Assembly: GCA_963737075.1 (NCBI GenBank)
Contig: CAVTRI010000001.1
Location: 2,232,001-2,296,000, forward strand
DNA from: CAVTRI01 sp963737075
GTDB lineage: Bacteria; Actinomycetota; Acidimicrobiia; Acidimicrobiales; Palsa-688
Direction: 5' to 3'
DNA length: 64,000 nucleotides
Shown here: in pieces, positions 23,148 through 31,850 of the stretch
Layout of the letters: every line of letters begins with the position of its first letter
Numbering within the stretch: position 1 is the first letter of the stretch
Made by a program: the position numbers and the translations under genes
The notes under the pieces: generated by a model
Told to the model about the DNA's origin: nothing
What the model saw: the letters and a program-made list of their open reading frames with translations, nothing else
Database searches by the model: none

Positions 23148-25273
23148 CCACGTTGACCGGCCCTGCCCAGGTGACCGATCCGATCGAGCTGGAAGTCGTG
23201 CGGACCAGGCTGGAGGCGATTGGTGAGCAGGCCTGCCTGGCCATCGAGCACACGGCTATCTCGCCCACCGTGACCGAGTCGAAGGACTACTCCGTAACCC
23301 TCATGGACGCCAAGGGCGGGTTGATCATGGGGTCCGGGATGGTCCTCTTCCACTTCGGCGCGGCGTCGCACGCCGTGCAGTCGACCATCGCTCGCTACGG
23401 GGACAAGGTACGGCCGGGCGACGTGTTTTTCTCCAACGACCCGCACAACGGCGGAGGGCTGCACCCCCAGGACGTCATGATCCAGCAACCGGTGTTCGTC
23501 GACGGGGAACTGTTGGCCTGGGCCGGCATCTCGGCCCACATGATGGACATGGGCGGGATGGTGGTCGGCTCGTTCGCCCCGCATGCCACCGAGTGCTATC
23601 AGGAGGGCCTCCGTCTGCCCCCCGTCCGCCTGTTCCGAGAGGGAGAGGAAGCTACGGACGTCTGGGAGATCATCACCAACAACGTTCGCATGGCCGACCT
23701 CGTCGAGATGGACTTGCGGGGCCTGGTCGCCGGCTGCCACTTCGCCTCCGAACGGATACAAGGCGTGGTGGCCAGCATGGGCCCCGAGGCGTTCGTCGGC
23801 AGCCTGCGTGCGATCCGGGATCTCACCGAGGCCGAGATGCGCCGCCGCATTGGCGCCATAGAGGACGGCGTGTACCGGGCGGCATCATGGACGGAATATG
23901 GGGAGGAGTTTTACAAGATCCCCTGCACGCTCACCGTCGAGGACGATCAGATGGTGCTCGACTTCGAAGGTGCCTCACCGCAAACCGATCACTACTTCAA
24001 CTCGAAGCCTTACATCGTCGGCGCCGAGTTCATGGTCATGCTGGCGCAACGGATGGCACGAGATCTGCCGTTCAACGAAGGGTTGTTTTCACCGGTCGAG
24101 CTGCGCTGCCCTCAAGGGACCATTGTCAACGCCAATCCGCCGGCACCCATTGCCGCCGCGCACATGCACGTCGGCCTGAACGCGGCTGACGTCGGATTGC
24201 AGGCCTTGACGCTGGCGCTGGGGGCGTCGCCTCACGCCCCCGCACGCCGCTACCTGGCCGGGGCCGGCTTCGAGTCCGCCCTCGGCAACAACCTGTGGTC
24301 GTGGCAGCATCCGGACGGCACATCAGACGCCTTCATCGTGCTCGACGGCAACTGGGTCGGCGGCTCGGCCGGGCGAGAGCGGGACGGCAGCGACCTCGGG
24401 CGCAACCCGGTCGGCGGAGACATCGAAGGCTCGCTGGCCGACATCGAGATCCTCGAATCGTGGTTCCCCCTCCTGTTCCTGGAACGGCGGGCCCGGCCTG
24501 GCATCGGCGGCGCCGGGCGACACCGCGCTGGCGGCGGCACGCAGATGGCCTTCCGGCCCAACGGCATCGATCAGATCACCGGCACGATGTTCGGCATGCG
24601 GCGGTGGATGCCACTTCCCGGCCTGGCCGGCGGCTTCCCGGGGGCGTGCAACGAGTTTCTCGTTCATCGCAACGACGGGACCATCGACGATCTGGATCCC
24701 AACAGTGCAGGCACGCCGGTACGGGAGGGTGAGTGGTTCGAAATGCGGCTGTGCAGCGGCGGCGGGTACGGCGACCCCCTCGACCGCGAGCCCGGCGAAG
24801 TGGCAGCCGACGTAGCGGCTAGGCGATTCTCGTCGGGGGAAGCGGCCGCGACGTACGGCGTGTTACTGGACGAGGGACACGGGCTGGACCGGGCGGCCAC
24901 CGAAGCCCGCAGAGACGCCATACGCGCCGACCGGCTGGCGCGAGCTCGTGCTCCGGAGCGGCCGGTTTCGGAGCTCGCCGACGCCACTCCCGGCGACCCG
25001 AGCGGGGATCCGCTCTACCCCGGCGTCGTTCAGCGCGGTGCCGTCGCCTATGCCGTGGAGAGCGGGGCTCCTCTGGCTCATGCCCCGGATCACTGGACCG
25101 ACGGCTGCCCCGTGTTGGAGGAACGGCGGTGGCCTGACGCCGGGCCGGACGTGGTATTCCGCAGTTACCTCGATCCGCGCACCGGCCGGTCGCTCCACGT
25201 GGAAGTGGCGTTGGCGGGGGCACCGCGCTCGTTCGAGGTGAGCCCACGGCGCTGGACCTCTGCGGAGCGGTGA
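23144..25273 (+). CDS. hyuB: Hydantoinase B/oxoprolinase or acetone carboxylase-type subunit B with C-terminal extension
   Basis: The 709-residue protein has the typical HyuB core: SPTVTESKDYSVTLMDAKGG, GDVFFSNDPHNGGGLHPQDV, WAGISAHMMDMGGM and, near residue 550, RLCSGGGYGDPLDREP. After the core, about 110 extra residues (from about 600) end with HVEVALAG and include YLDPRTGRSL, reminiscent of the small extra subunit of acetone or acetophenone carboxylases, though this match is only by eye. It overlaps hyuA by ATGA and the next oxidase gene by GTGA, giving a tightly coupled unit. It forms the catalytic partner of HyuA. Confidence 0.85.
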   Translation: MTTLTGPAQVTDPIELEVVRTRLEAIGEQACLAIEHTAISPTVTESKDYSVTLMDAKGGLIMGSGMVLFHFGAASHAVQSTIARYGDKVRPGDVFFSNDPHNGGGLHPQDVMIQQPVFVDGELLAWAGISAHMMDMGGMVVGSFAPHATECYQEGLRLPPVRLFREGEEATDVWEIITNNVRMADLVEMDLRGLVAGCHFASERIQGVVASMGPEAFVGSLRAIRDLTEAEMRRRIGAIEDGVYRAASWTEYGEEFYKIPCTLTVEDDQMVLDFEGASPQTDHYFNSKPYIVGAEFMVMLAQRMARDLPFNEGLFSPVELRCPQGTIVNANPPAPIAAAHMHVGLNAADVGLQALTLALGASPHAPARRYLAGAGFESALGNNLWSWQHPDGTSDAFIVLDGNWVGGSAGRERDGSDLGRNPVGGDIEGSLADIEILESWFPLLFLERRARPGIGGAGRHRAGGGTQMAFRPNGIDQITGTMFGMRRWMPLPGLAGGFPGACNEFLVHRNDGTIDDLDPNSAGTPVREGEWFEMRLCSGGGYGDPLDREPGEVAADVAARRFSSGEAAATYGVLLDEGHGLDRAATEARRDAIRADRLARARAPERPVSELADATPGDPSGDPLYPGVVQRGAVAYAVESGAPLAHAPDHWTDGCPVLEERRWPDAGPDVVFRSYLDPRTGRSLHVEVALAGAPRSFEVSPRRWTSAER

Positions 25274-26394
25274 CCGCAGGGGCGGCCGGGCGAGGGCCGT
25301 CCGGGACGGAAGGGGGCCCCGATCAGACCGCTCTGGGCGCCTCCAGCGCCGGCGCGCCGCTCGGCCCCAGGAGCATCGACGACCTCGAACGCCTGGCTGC
25401 GGCCAGGCTCGACGCGGACACGTGGGCGTATCTCACCGACGTCGCCGAGGACGGGCGAACTGCGGCCCGTGAGCGCCGGGTCCTCGATGCCATCACCCTT
25501 CGCCAGCGGGGACTCGGCGAGACGGGCCCCGTCGACACGTCGGCATCGCTGTTTGGAACGCGGCTGAGCTGCCCCGTGCTGGCCGCCCCCACCTCGGGTC
25601 AGCCGTTCGTACACCCTGACGGCGAAGTGGCCATGGCTCGAGGATGCGCCGCCGCGGGCACCTTGGCGGTCGTTCCGATGACGGGCGGCGCCACTATCGA
25701 GGACATCGGCCGGACGGGCGCCGCGTGGTGGCTGCAGCTCTACTTGCCGTCGGACATCGGGGTGGCCGCCGCGATCGCCGAGCGGGCCCAGTCGTCCGGC
25801 GCCCGCGCACTTGTCATCTCGGTGGACGTGCCCGTGCTGGCCCGCCGACGCAACGTGCCCGACGGCTATCCGCATGGCTGGAACGAGCGGCTGGTCGAGC
25901 TCCGAGCCGGCTCCGAAGCGGACTCGCTGTTCACTCTGGGGAGCGCTCCGTTTCGCTGGTCGTCCCTCGCAGCGCTGCAGCGGCGTTCCGGCTTGCCCGT
26001 CCTCGTGAAGGGCATCCTCGACCCGGACGACGCCCGCAAGGCCATGGATCACGGCGCAGACGGCGTGGTCCTGTCCACCCACGGCGGCCGGCAGCTGGAC
26101 TGCGCACCCACCGCCGCCGAGGTGTTGCCGGCGGTGCGCGAGGTCGTCGGCGATCGCACCGTGGTGCTGGCCGACGGCGGGATCCGCCGCGGCTCGCACG
26201 CCCTGCGGATGATGGTCCGAGGGGCCGACGCCGTGCTCGTGGGCCGGGCGGCGTTGTGGGGCCTGGCGTGCGGCGGCGAAGACGGGGTCCGGGCTGCCTT
26301 CGCCATCTTGCAGCGCGAGCTGCTGACGGCGATGGCTCTCATCGGTTGCACGTCGGTCACTGATGTCAGCGCTGACATGGAATGGCGGCCGTAG
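25270..26394 (+). CDS. FMN-dependent alpha-hydroxyacid oxidase/dehydrogenase
   Basis: The 374-residue protein starts at GTG 25270, overlapping hyuB. After a nonconserved 30-residue start, the TIM barrel shows LSCPVLAAPTSGQPFVHPDG, WWLQLYLPSD, ISVDVPVLARRRN, VLVKGILDPDDARKAMDHGA and LSTHGGRQLD, with the catalytic His and the substrate-binding Arg. Family members (lactate, glycolate and mandelate oxidases) convert 2-hydroxyacids to 2-oxoacids with FMN. The SNHGGRQLD motif reads STHGGRQLD here. Product 2-oxoacids would be substrates for the oxidoreductase at 15286-18156. Confidence 0.88.
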   Translation: MTAGAAGRGPSGTEGGPDQTALGASSAGAPLGPRSIDDLERLAAARLDADTWAYLTDVAEDGRTAARERRVLDAITLRQRGLGETGPVDTSASLFGTRLSCPVLAAPTSGQPFVHPDGEVAMARGCAAAGTLAVVPMTGGATIEDIGRTGAAWWLQLYLPSDIGVAAAIAERAQSSGARALVISVDVPVLARRRNVPDGYPHGWNERLVELRAGSEADSLFTLGSAPFRWSSLAALQRRSGLPVLVKGILDPDDARKAMDHGADGVVLSTHGGRQLDCAPTAAEVLPAVREVVGDRTVVLADGGIRRGSHALRMMVRGADAVLVGRAALWGLACGGEDGVRAAFAILQRELLTAMALIGCTSVTDVSADMEWRP

Positions 26395-26414
26395 CAGGCA
26401 AACAGGAGGAACGG

Positions 26415-27245
26415 ATGGGCCGAGTCGAAGACAAGGTGGCGTTCATCACAGGAGCGGCGCGCGGCCAGGGTCGCAGCCACGCGGTGCGGCTGGCGGAGGA
26501 GGGGGCCGACATCATCGCGGTCGACATCTGCGACCAGATCGGCACCGTGCCCGCGGACATGGCCACCCTCGCCGACCTGGACGAGACGGTGTCGCTGGTG
26601 AAGGCGCTCGACCGGCGAATCGTGGCCGTCCAGGCGGATGTGCGCGATTACGACCAGCTGGTCGCCGTGCTGGACGGCGGCGTGGCCGAGCTGGGCCGCC
26701 TCGACATCGTCGTTGCCAATGCCGGCATCTACTCGCACGGCCAGCTGGCCGACCTCCCCGAAGCGGCCTGGCAGGACGTCATTGACGTCAACCTGACCGG
26801 CATGTGGCACACCTGCAAGGCGGCCATCCCGCACCTGGTGGCGGGCGATCATGGCGGATGCATCATCTTGACGAGTTCGTCGATGGGGATACGGGCGGTC
26901 CAGAACTTCGGCCATTACAGCTCGGCAAAGCATGGCGTGGTGGGCCTGATGCGGACGCTAGCCCTGGAGCTGGCCCCGCACTCGATCCGGGTCAACAGCA
27001 TTCACCCCGGCTGCGTCGACACCGACATGCTTCACAACGTGTCGATGTACTCCCTGCTCATGCCGGACGCCGAAGCTCCGACCCGCGAGATGTCGGCAGT
27101 GGTGTTCCAGAGCCTCAACGCCCTCCCGGTGCCGTGGGCAGAACCCCGCGACGTCTCGAATGCGGTGCTCTTCCTGGCCTCGGACGAGGCCCGTTACGTC
27201 ACCGGCGTGACGCTGCCGATCGACGCGGGCGTGATCATCAAGTAG
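26415..27245 (+). CDS. Mycofactocin-coupled SDR family oxidoreductase
   Basis: ATG 26415 has an excellent ribosome site (AGGAGG). The 276-residue product starts MGRVEDKVAFITGAARGQGR and has the subfamily loop after IIAVDI, YSSAKHGVVGLMR as catalytic YxxxK region and the same ending as the paralogue at 19956-20786 (QSLNALPVPW, FLASDEARYVTGV). It is the last gene of the hyuAB operon and ends at a strong hairpin. The enzyme probably oxidises an alcohol with tightly bound NAD and mycofactocin as acceptor. Confidence 0.9.
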   Translation: MGRVEDKVAFITGAARGQGRSHAVRLAEEGADIIAVDICDQIGTVPADMATLADLDETVSLVKALDRRIVAVQADVRDYDQLVAVLDGGVAELGRLDIVVANAGIYSHGQLADLPEAAWQDVIDVNLTGMWHTCKAAIPHLVAGDHGGCIILTSSSMGIRAVQNFGHYSSAKHGVVGLMRTLALELAPHSIRVNSIHPGCVDTDMLHNVSMYSLLMPDAEAPTREMSAVVFQSLNALPVPWAEPRDVSNAVLFLASDEARYVTGVTLPIDAGVIIK

Positions 27246-27274
27246 CGCCACATCGTCGGGCCGATGTGGGGCGC
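27245..27274. terminator. Hairpin between converging genes, probable bidirectional terminator
   Basis: The 30 bases between the stops of the SDR gene (27245) and the amidohydrolase pseudogene (27276) form GCGCCACATCG-TCGGGC-CGATGTGG-GGCGC: eight perfect pairs, a two-base bulge and three more pairs around a six-base loop. There is no T-run, as is common for actinobacterial hairpin terminators. It would serve both strands. Confidence 0.6.
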
Positions 27275-27275
27275 G

Positions 27276-28126
27276 TCAGAAGTTGGGCCCGGTATCCACC
27301 CCTGAGCGCAGCAGCCGGCCGGAGCGCACGCCGCTCACGGCTCCCCCGTGCACGATTTCCTCGCCGTTGACGAACACCGACTCGACGCCCACGGGGGCGC
27401 TGAACAGCCGGCCGGCTCCACCGGGCAAGTCGTTTTGCCAGTTGACCCGACCGGGGGCGACCGTGTCGGGGTCGAACAGGACGAGGTCGGCCCGACAACG
27501 GTCAGCGATGCGGCCCATGTCGGTCAGGCCGTACAAATCGGCGGGCACCGAGGTCAACCGCCTCACAACCTCTTCGATGGGCAGCGTCCCCCGCTTCCGC
27601 ACGAGCGCCAGGAACGCGACGGGGTAGTCAAAGGTCGTCAGGATGTCGACATGGGCCCCGGCGTCCGACGCCCCGATGATCACCCGGGGATCGCTCCAGG
27701 TCTGCAGCCGGATGTCCCAGCTGGTGGCATCGTCGCCCAGTTCCAGGGAACACCAGCCTGAAGGGCGGGCAGCGGGATCCCTTCGACCCGGGCCAACATG
27801 CGCTGCATGTAGTCGGTATCGGACTCACGCAGCGGGGCGATCGTGAACCCGCAGTTGCCGGCGACGACAGTGGTGACTCCGTGCAGCGAGGACGGGGTGA
27901 GGTACGGATCCCAGAACACCTGGGCGTCGAAGTGGGTGTGGACGTCGACGAAGCCGGGGCAGAGCACCAGTCCGCCGGCGTCGATCCGGCGACGGGCCGA
28001 CGCGCCGGTGGCCGCCTCGTCGATCACGATCCGCCCATCGGTCACCGCGACCGGCGCCTGGCGGGGGACGGTGCCGACGCCGTCCACTACCGTCGCACCC
28101 TCGATCAGGACGTCGAACACGGTCAC
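27276..28126 (-). pseudogene. D-aminoacylase-like amidohydrolase with internal deletion and frameshift
   Basis: The start (GTG 28126, overlapping the SDR stop) gives MTVFDVLIEGATVVDG and the metal site GFVDVHTHFDAQVFWDP, continuing to LPALQAGVPWNW. At about 27745 the reading switches frame directly into TSWDIRLQTWSDPR and IIGASDAGAHVDILTTFDYP, which belongs near residue 450 of full-length relatives. About 300 residues, including most of the TIM barrel, are missing. The C-terminal part then runs intact to DLPGGAGRLF, NGEEIVHGG and GRLLRSG. Neither piece can be active. Intact relatives lie at 47686-49452 and 58367-60112. Confidence 0.85.
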
Positions 28127-28920
28127 TCCACGATGCCGTTGACGGCCATCCAGGTCCCCGACGTGGCCTCGGGCGGCAGATGGGCCTCCAGGTCGATCGG
28201 GCTGAACAACGACACGCCCCCGTCGGCGGCCAGCACCTGCCCGGTGACCCACTCGAGCTCCGAGAGCCGAACTGCGGCCTCGGCGACGTGCTCAGGAGCG
28301 CCGAAGCCGCCGAGCGGGGTGCGCTCCGACACGGCCTGGCGGTAACCGATGAGGGTGGTGTCGGTCGTTTGCGCCATCGGCGTGTCGGTCACACCGGGTG
28401 CGATCACATTCACACGAATGTTTTGCGGACCGAGCTCGACGGCCGCCACCTTGGCCAAGGCGATGGCACCTGCCTTCGCCGCGTTGTAGTGCGACATCCT
28501 TCGGTCGGCCAGGAAGCCGCACACAGAACTGGTCACCACGATCGAGCCGCCCTGCCCGGCCCGCAGCATCGCCCGCGCCGCCTCCCGGAGCGTGAGGAAC
28601 GCTCCCCGCAGGTCGACCGCGTGCAGCCGGTCCCAGTCGTCACCGGTCAGATCGACGATGGCCCCCACTCCCCCGATGCCGGCGTTGACAAATGCACGAT
28701 CGAGGCCGCCGAGTACATCAACCGCACGGGCGACCGCCCCCTCAACGGACTTCTCGTCGGACACGTCGCACGGCACGTACTCCGCCCCGCTGCCCGGTGG
28801 CGGCTCGTTGACGTCAAGGATGGCCACCCGGGTGCCCCCCTGCTGCAGGCAGTCGACGATGGCCCGGCCGATCCCCGACGACCCTCCGCTCACAATGGCG
28901 AATCGCCCGACCTGCGTCAC
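28123..28920 (-). CDS. SDR family oxidoreductase
   Basis: The 265-residue classical SDR has the NAD(P) motif IVSGGSSGIGRAIV near residue 10, an NAG motif (FVNAGIGGVG), the catalytic Ser in TSSVCGF and YNAAKAG as YxxxK. The acidic residue in AILDVNEPP after the second strand favours NAD. A C-terminal extension after the usual GGVSLF motif reads LEAHLPPEATSG and is unusual. The substrate is unknown. It lies 35 bases after the amidohydrolase gene and overlaps the amidohydrolase pseudogene (GTGA). Confidence 0.88.
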   Translation of the reverse strand: MTQVGRFAIVSGGSSGIGRAIVDCLQQGGTRVAILDVNEPPPGSGAEYVPCDVSDEKSVEGAVARAVDVLGGLDRAFVNAGIGGVGAIVDLTGDDWDRLHAVDLRGAFLTLREAARAMLRAGQGGSIVVTSSVCGFLADRRMSHYNAAKAGAIALAKVAAVELGPQNIRVNVIAPGVTDTPMAQTTDTTLIGYRQAVSERTPLGGFGAPEHVAEAAVRLSELEWVTGQVLAADGGVSLFSPIDLEAHLPPEATSGTWMAVNGIVE

Positions 28921-28955
28921 AGCCCTCCCCTTTCTCGATTTTGTGGAATAAATCC

Positions 28956-30176
28956 TCAGCTCATAATGCCGAAGCGTTGCAGGTCGTAGCAGGCGATGGC
29001 GTTCGTTCGCAGGAACTGGAGCGCCTCCGCGTTGGACAGGCCTGACTCGGCGATCATCTTTTCCGCGACCTGCTTCGACTCCGGAAACGTCGAGTCGGCA
29101 TGGGGGTAGTCGGTCTCAAACATGATCTGGCTCATGCCGATGTGATTCCGGTTGGCCAGCCCCACCGCATCGTCGAACACGCAGGCGAATACCCGGTTCG
29201 CCATATAGTGGCTCGGTGGTTGGGGCAGAAGGGCATAAATGCTCGGGTCGTAGTTTTTGCTTCGCCGCCAGGCGCTGTCGAGGCGCTCCAGGATGAACGG
29301 CATCCACCCCACCTGGGCCTCGCTCAAGGCGATCTTGAGGTCCTTCTGACGCTCGAGGACCCCGCTCAACAACCAGTCAATCAGGGCGTGCACCGACAGC
29401 TCGGTCGTGAGGGGGACCATGGAGATCATCGGCGCCCCCGGCGAGGTCTGTGGCTGGCGCGATGAGGAGCCGATGTGCATGTTGATGACCGTCTCCGTCT
29501 CGTTGCAGGCGGCGAAAAACGGCTCCCACTCCCCGGTGTGGATGCTGGGCAGTCCCAGCTCCCACGGGCTTTCTGAGAACGTCACCGCGTGCGATCCCTT
29601 GTCGGCGCAGCGACGCACCTCCGCGGCGGCCAGGGTCGCGTCCCACAACGGGATCAGGGTCAGGGGAATGAGCCGGCCCCGCCCCGCTCCCCCGGCCCAC
29701 TCGTCGATCATCCAGTCGTTGAAAGCCTGGACGCACAACTCGGACAGCTCCATGTCCCGCCGGTTGAGGAACAGCTGCCCGCAGAACCGGGGGACGGTCG
29801 GGAAGCACAGGCTGGCCTCGGTGTGGTTGAGGTCCATGTCGGCCAGCCGGTGCTTTTGGTCGAAGCACCCGGGGAGGATGTCGTCGTAGGTGACGGCGGC
29901 CAACGCCGACAGCTCCGCCACGGGTCCGACGGCCGCGTACGGGGCGTGCAACGGCCACACGGTGTCCTCGTAGTACCAGACGTCGCACCATCGCGCATCG
30001 GGTTCGTCGCTGAGGGCGAAGCCCGGTTGGCGAGCCTCGTTATAGACCACGTGCCCCTTCTGCCGGACGACCCGTGGACCCAGATCGCGGTACTTGAGCG
30101 GCAGGCGCTCCTGCCAGAGATCACGCGGCTCCACCACGTGGTCGTCCACCGAGATGATCCGAGGCAGTTCCGTCAT
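28956..30176 (-). CDS. Amidohydrolase family 2 (decarboxylase-like TIM barrel)
   Basis: Starting at ATG 30176 (ATGA overlap with the upstream gene) the protein has 406 residues. The start IISVDDHVVEP holds the metal-binding D-x-H pattern; the end FETDYPHADSTFPESKQVAEKM has the second DxPH motif and LQFLRTNAIACYDL the C-terminal helix. Enzymes of this family hydrolyse or decarboxylate cyclic compounds, including the ACMSD and resorcylate decarboxylase groups. Its three small upstream neighbours are tightly linked, suggesting a common step. Length and motifs are intact. Confidence 0.85.
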   Translation of the reverse strand: MTELPRIISVDDHVVEPRDLWQERLPLKYRDLGPRVVRQKGHVVYNEARQPGFALSDEPDARWCDVWYYEDTVWPLHAPYAAVGPVAELSALAAVTYDDILPGCFDQKHRLADMDLNHTEASLCFPTVPRFCGQLFLNRRDMELSELCVQAFNDWMIDEWAGGAGRGRLIPLTLIPLWDATLAAAEVRRCADKGSHAVTFSESPWELGLPSIHTGEWEPFFAACNETETVINMHIGSSSRQPQTSPGAPMISMVPLTTELSVHALIDWLLSGVLERQKDLKIALSEAQVGWMPFILERLDSAWRRSKNYDPSIYALLPQPPSHYMANRVFACVFDDAVGLANRNHIGMSQIMFETDYPHADSTFPESKQVAEKMIAESGLSNAEALQFLRTNAIACYDLQRFGIMS

Positions 30177-30856
30177 CGTCCCTCTCCGATCTCGTAGTGC
30201 AGTTCGACCGCCTGCTGCACCGCAGGCTCGTCCTGCCAGCCGCCCCGTTCGGCGGCCGCCAGCGACCCGTCCCCAGCCTGGTAGGCCTGGTAGGCATCCA
30301 GCGACTTGAAGCCGGCCTCCCATATGTGCGTCCAGGGTGAAGGCGGCAGGATTGGCGTGACGCCGTCGAACCAGGCGACGCCCATGGTGTTGCGCTCCAC
30401 CAGTGACAGCTGTACCGAATCGTCCTTGAGTGGCAGACTGCGCAGCGTATCGATAAAAGCGGCCTGTTCGGCGTCCGGCCCCCCGAGCCCGAAGAGCACC
30501 ACCTTTCGGACTCCGACATCCATGAAGTAGATGGGCTTCTCGCATGCGTACCCGACCAGCGCACCATCGCCGAGCACACCGTCGGTGACGATACGCTCCG
30601 GGCTGTCGTTAAGCAGGTACCGGTCGAGCACGTTGGCGTGGTAGGGGTGCACCATGTACCGCTGGTAGGCCTCAGGCGAGTCATACGCGTGCTCCCACAC
30701 CATGTGGATCGGCTCGTCTGAAAGGTTGCGGCCGACGACAGAGTGGCGCAATTCGGGAATGTGGTCCCCGCACCGGCGGAATGCAGCCTCAAGTCGTTCG
30801 ACGTCTTCCGACGGCACACCGTCTCGGACGGAATAGATCTCGAAGCGTCTGAGCAC
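30173..30856 (-). CDS. Tandem stress-responsive alpha/beta-barrel (Dabb-like) protein
   Basis: The frame is open upstream, but that part overlaps the 30862-31182 gene; GTG 30856 gives 227 residues (MLRRFEIYSVRDGVPSEDVE). Two similar halves, around IPELRHSVVGRNLSDEPIHM with HMVWEHAYDSPEAYQRYMVHP, and around LSLVERNTMGVAW with IWEAGFKSLDAYQAYQAG, look like a duplicated ferredoxin-like Dabb barrel. Such dimeric barrels include small monooxygenase-like, cyclase or decarboxylase proteins. The stop overlaps the amidohydrolase start. The start codon is a choice between weak candidates. Confidence 0.65.
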   Translation of the reverse strand: MLRRFEIYSVRDGVPSEDVERLEAAFRRCGDHIPELRHSVVGRNLSDEPIHMVWEHAYDSPEAYQRYMVHPYHANVLDRYLLNDSPERIVTDGVLGDGALVGYACEKPIYFMDVGVRKVVLFGLGGPDAEQAAFIDTLRSLPLKDDSVQLSLVERNTMGVAWFDGVTPILPPSPWTHIWEAGFKSLDAYQAYQAGDGSLAAAERGGWQDEPAVQQAVELHYEIGEGR

Positions 30857-30861
30857 CGCCC

Positions 30862-31182
30862 CTACTGCTCCGGTGACGTGCTCGTGGGGTAGAAGAAACG
30901 CCGGTGTCCTCCCTGCCACAGACTGCAGATCTTGCCGGCGTATTGGTACCACGCAGGGCTGAGCACCATGTTCTTGCGAATCTCGTTCCACTCGACGTGG
31001 TCCTTGGTCGACCACACCGTCTGGATGCTCACGGGCTCTCCCGCGTCCCTGGCCGTCGCCCAGCACGAGACGAATCCGGCACCCGCGCCCGTCATGACCG
31101 GGACGCCCATCGTCTCGACGGCCCTGATGTACTCGTCCGCCTTCTCGGGGTCGACCTGAACGGTGTCGACGATGTAGACCAC
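30862..31182 (-). CDS. Small NIPSNAP/Dabb-like barrel protein
   Basis: GTG 31182, eight bases after the preceding stop, gives 106 residues beginning MVYIVDTVQVDPEKADEYIR. The pattern of strands, the phrase VSCWATARDAGEPVSIQTVW and a Trp-rich C-terminus (WYQYAGKICSLW) fit a one-domain ferredoxin-like barrel of the NIPSNAP/Dabb type. The longer open frame upstream overlaps the 184-residue gene and is not needed. Function unknown; the neighbouring barrel protein and amidohydrolase suggest a shared pathway step. Confidence 0.65.
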   Translation of the reverse strand: MVYIVDTVQVDPEKADEYIRAVETMGVPVMTGAGAGFVSCWATARDAGEPVSIQTVWSTKDHVEWNEIRKNMVLSPAWYQYAGKICSLWQGGHRRFFYPTSTSPEQ

Positions 31183-31190
31183 GTGATCGC

Positions 31191-31745
31191 TCAGTCGAGC
31201 ACCATCGGCTTGATGTGCCACTGGAACTCGATGTGCTGCCCGAAGGTCAGGATCCCGGAGGCGAACAGGTCGGTCCACAGAAAGCCCTGCGCCATCACGT
31301 CGGTGATCGAGCCCGGATCGCCCGGAAAATAGACGCCGGTCACCTGCACCCGCCCCTCGAGCGGCTGGCCCGGCGCGCTGACCGCCCTCACGCGCTCGAC
31401 CGCCGCTTCGAAGTCCTCCCGGGTCTCGTACTTGAACCCGAAGTGGACAGACCGCTGCGGGTTGTCTCGGAAGTCGCTTTCCCACTCCTCCGCCGCAGTG
31501 CGGAACTCCTCCGAGGACGCCAGCTGTTCGCGCAGGGTCTTCTCGAAGGCCTGCTGGCTCGGAGTGAGCTCGGAGGCGTAGAAGACGTTGTTGTTGACGT
31601 CCTTCACGTCCGGCTGGACATGGGCAATGATGTACGGATGAGGGTCGACTTTCGTCACTGTGAAGCCCATCGTCTTGAACAGCAGCTTGACGAGCTCGCC
31701 GTCTCCCGGCGCGTAGATGCACTCGCTATGAGTAATCTGCTGCAT
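31191..31745 (-). CDS. Hypothetical protein, possibly VOC-like
   Basis: The 184-residue protein starts at ATG 31745 with a strong ribosome site (GGAGGAG). Its opening QITHSECIYAPGDGELVKLLF followed by KTMGFTVTKVDPHPYIIAHV suggests a vicinal-oxygen-chelate-like fold, while the middle (residues 60-100) is a charged helix with EEWESDFRDN. I do not recognise a specific family. It is the first gene of the four-gene leftward unit ending with the amidohydrolase at 28956. The 105-base gap upstream contains AT-rich sequence and probably the promoter. Confidence 0.6.
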   Translation of the reverse strand: MQQITHSECIYAPGDGELVKLLFKTMGFTVTKVDPHPYIIAHVQPDVKDVNNNVFYASELTPSQQAFEKTLREQLASSEEFRTAAEEWESDFRDNPQRSVHFGFKYETREDFEAAVERVRAVSAPGQPLEGRVQVTGVYFPGDPGSITDVMAQGFLWTDLFASGILTFGQHIEFQWHIKPMVLD

Positions 31746-31850
31746 CGCTCCTCCTCCCCCGGCGACCGATTCGACCGATCGGCCACCTGTTGACCTGCCT
31801 AATGTTTGAATGATGGCCTAAAAAGAGGATACCGAGCGGGCAGCCTGGTT

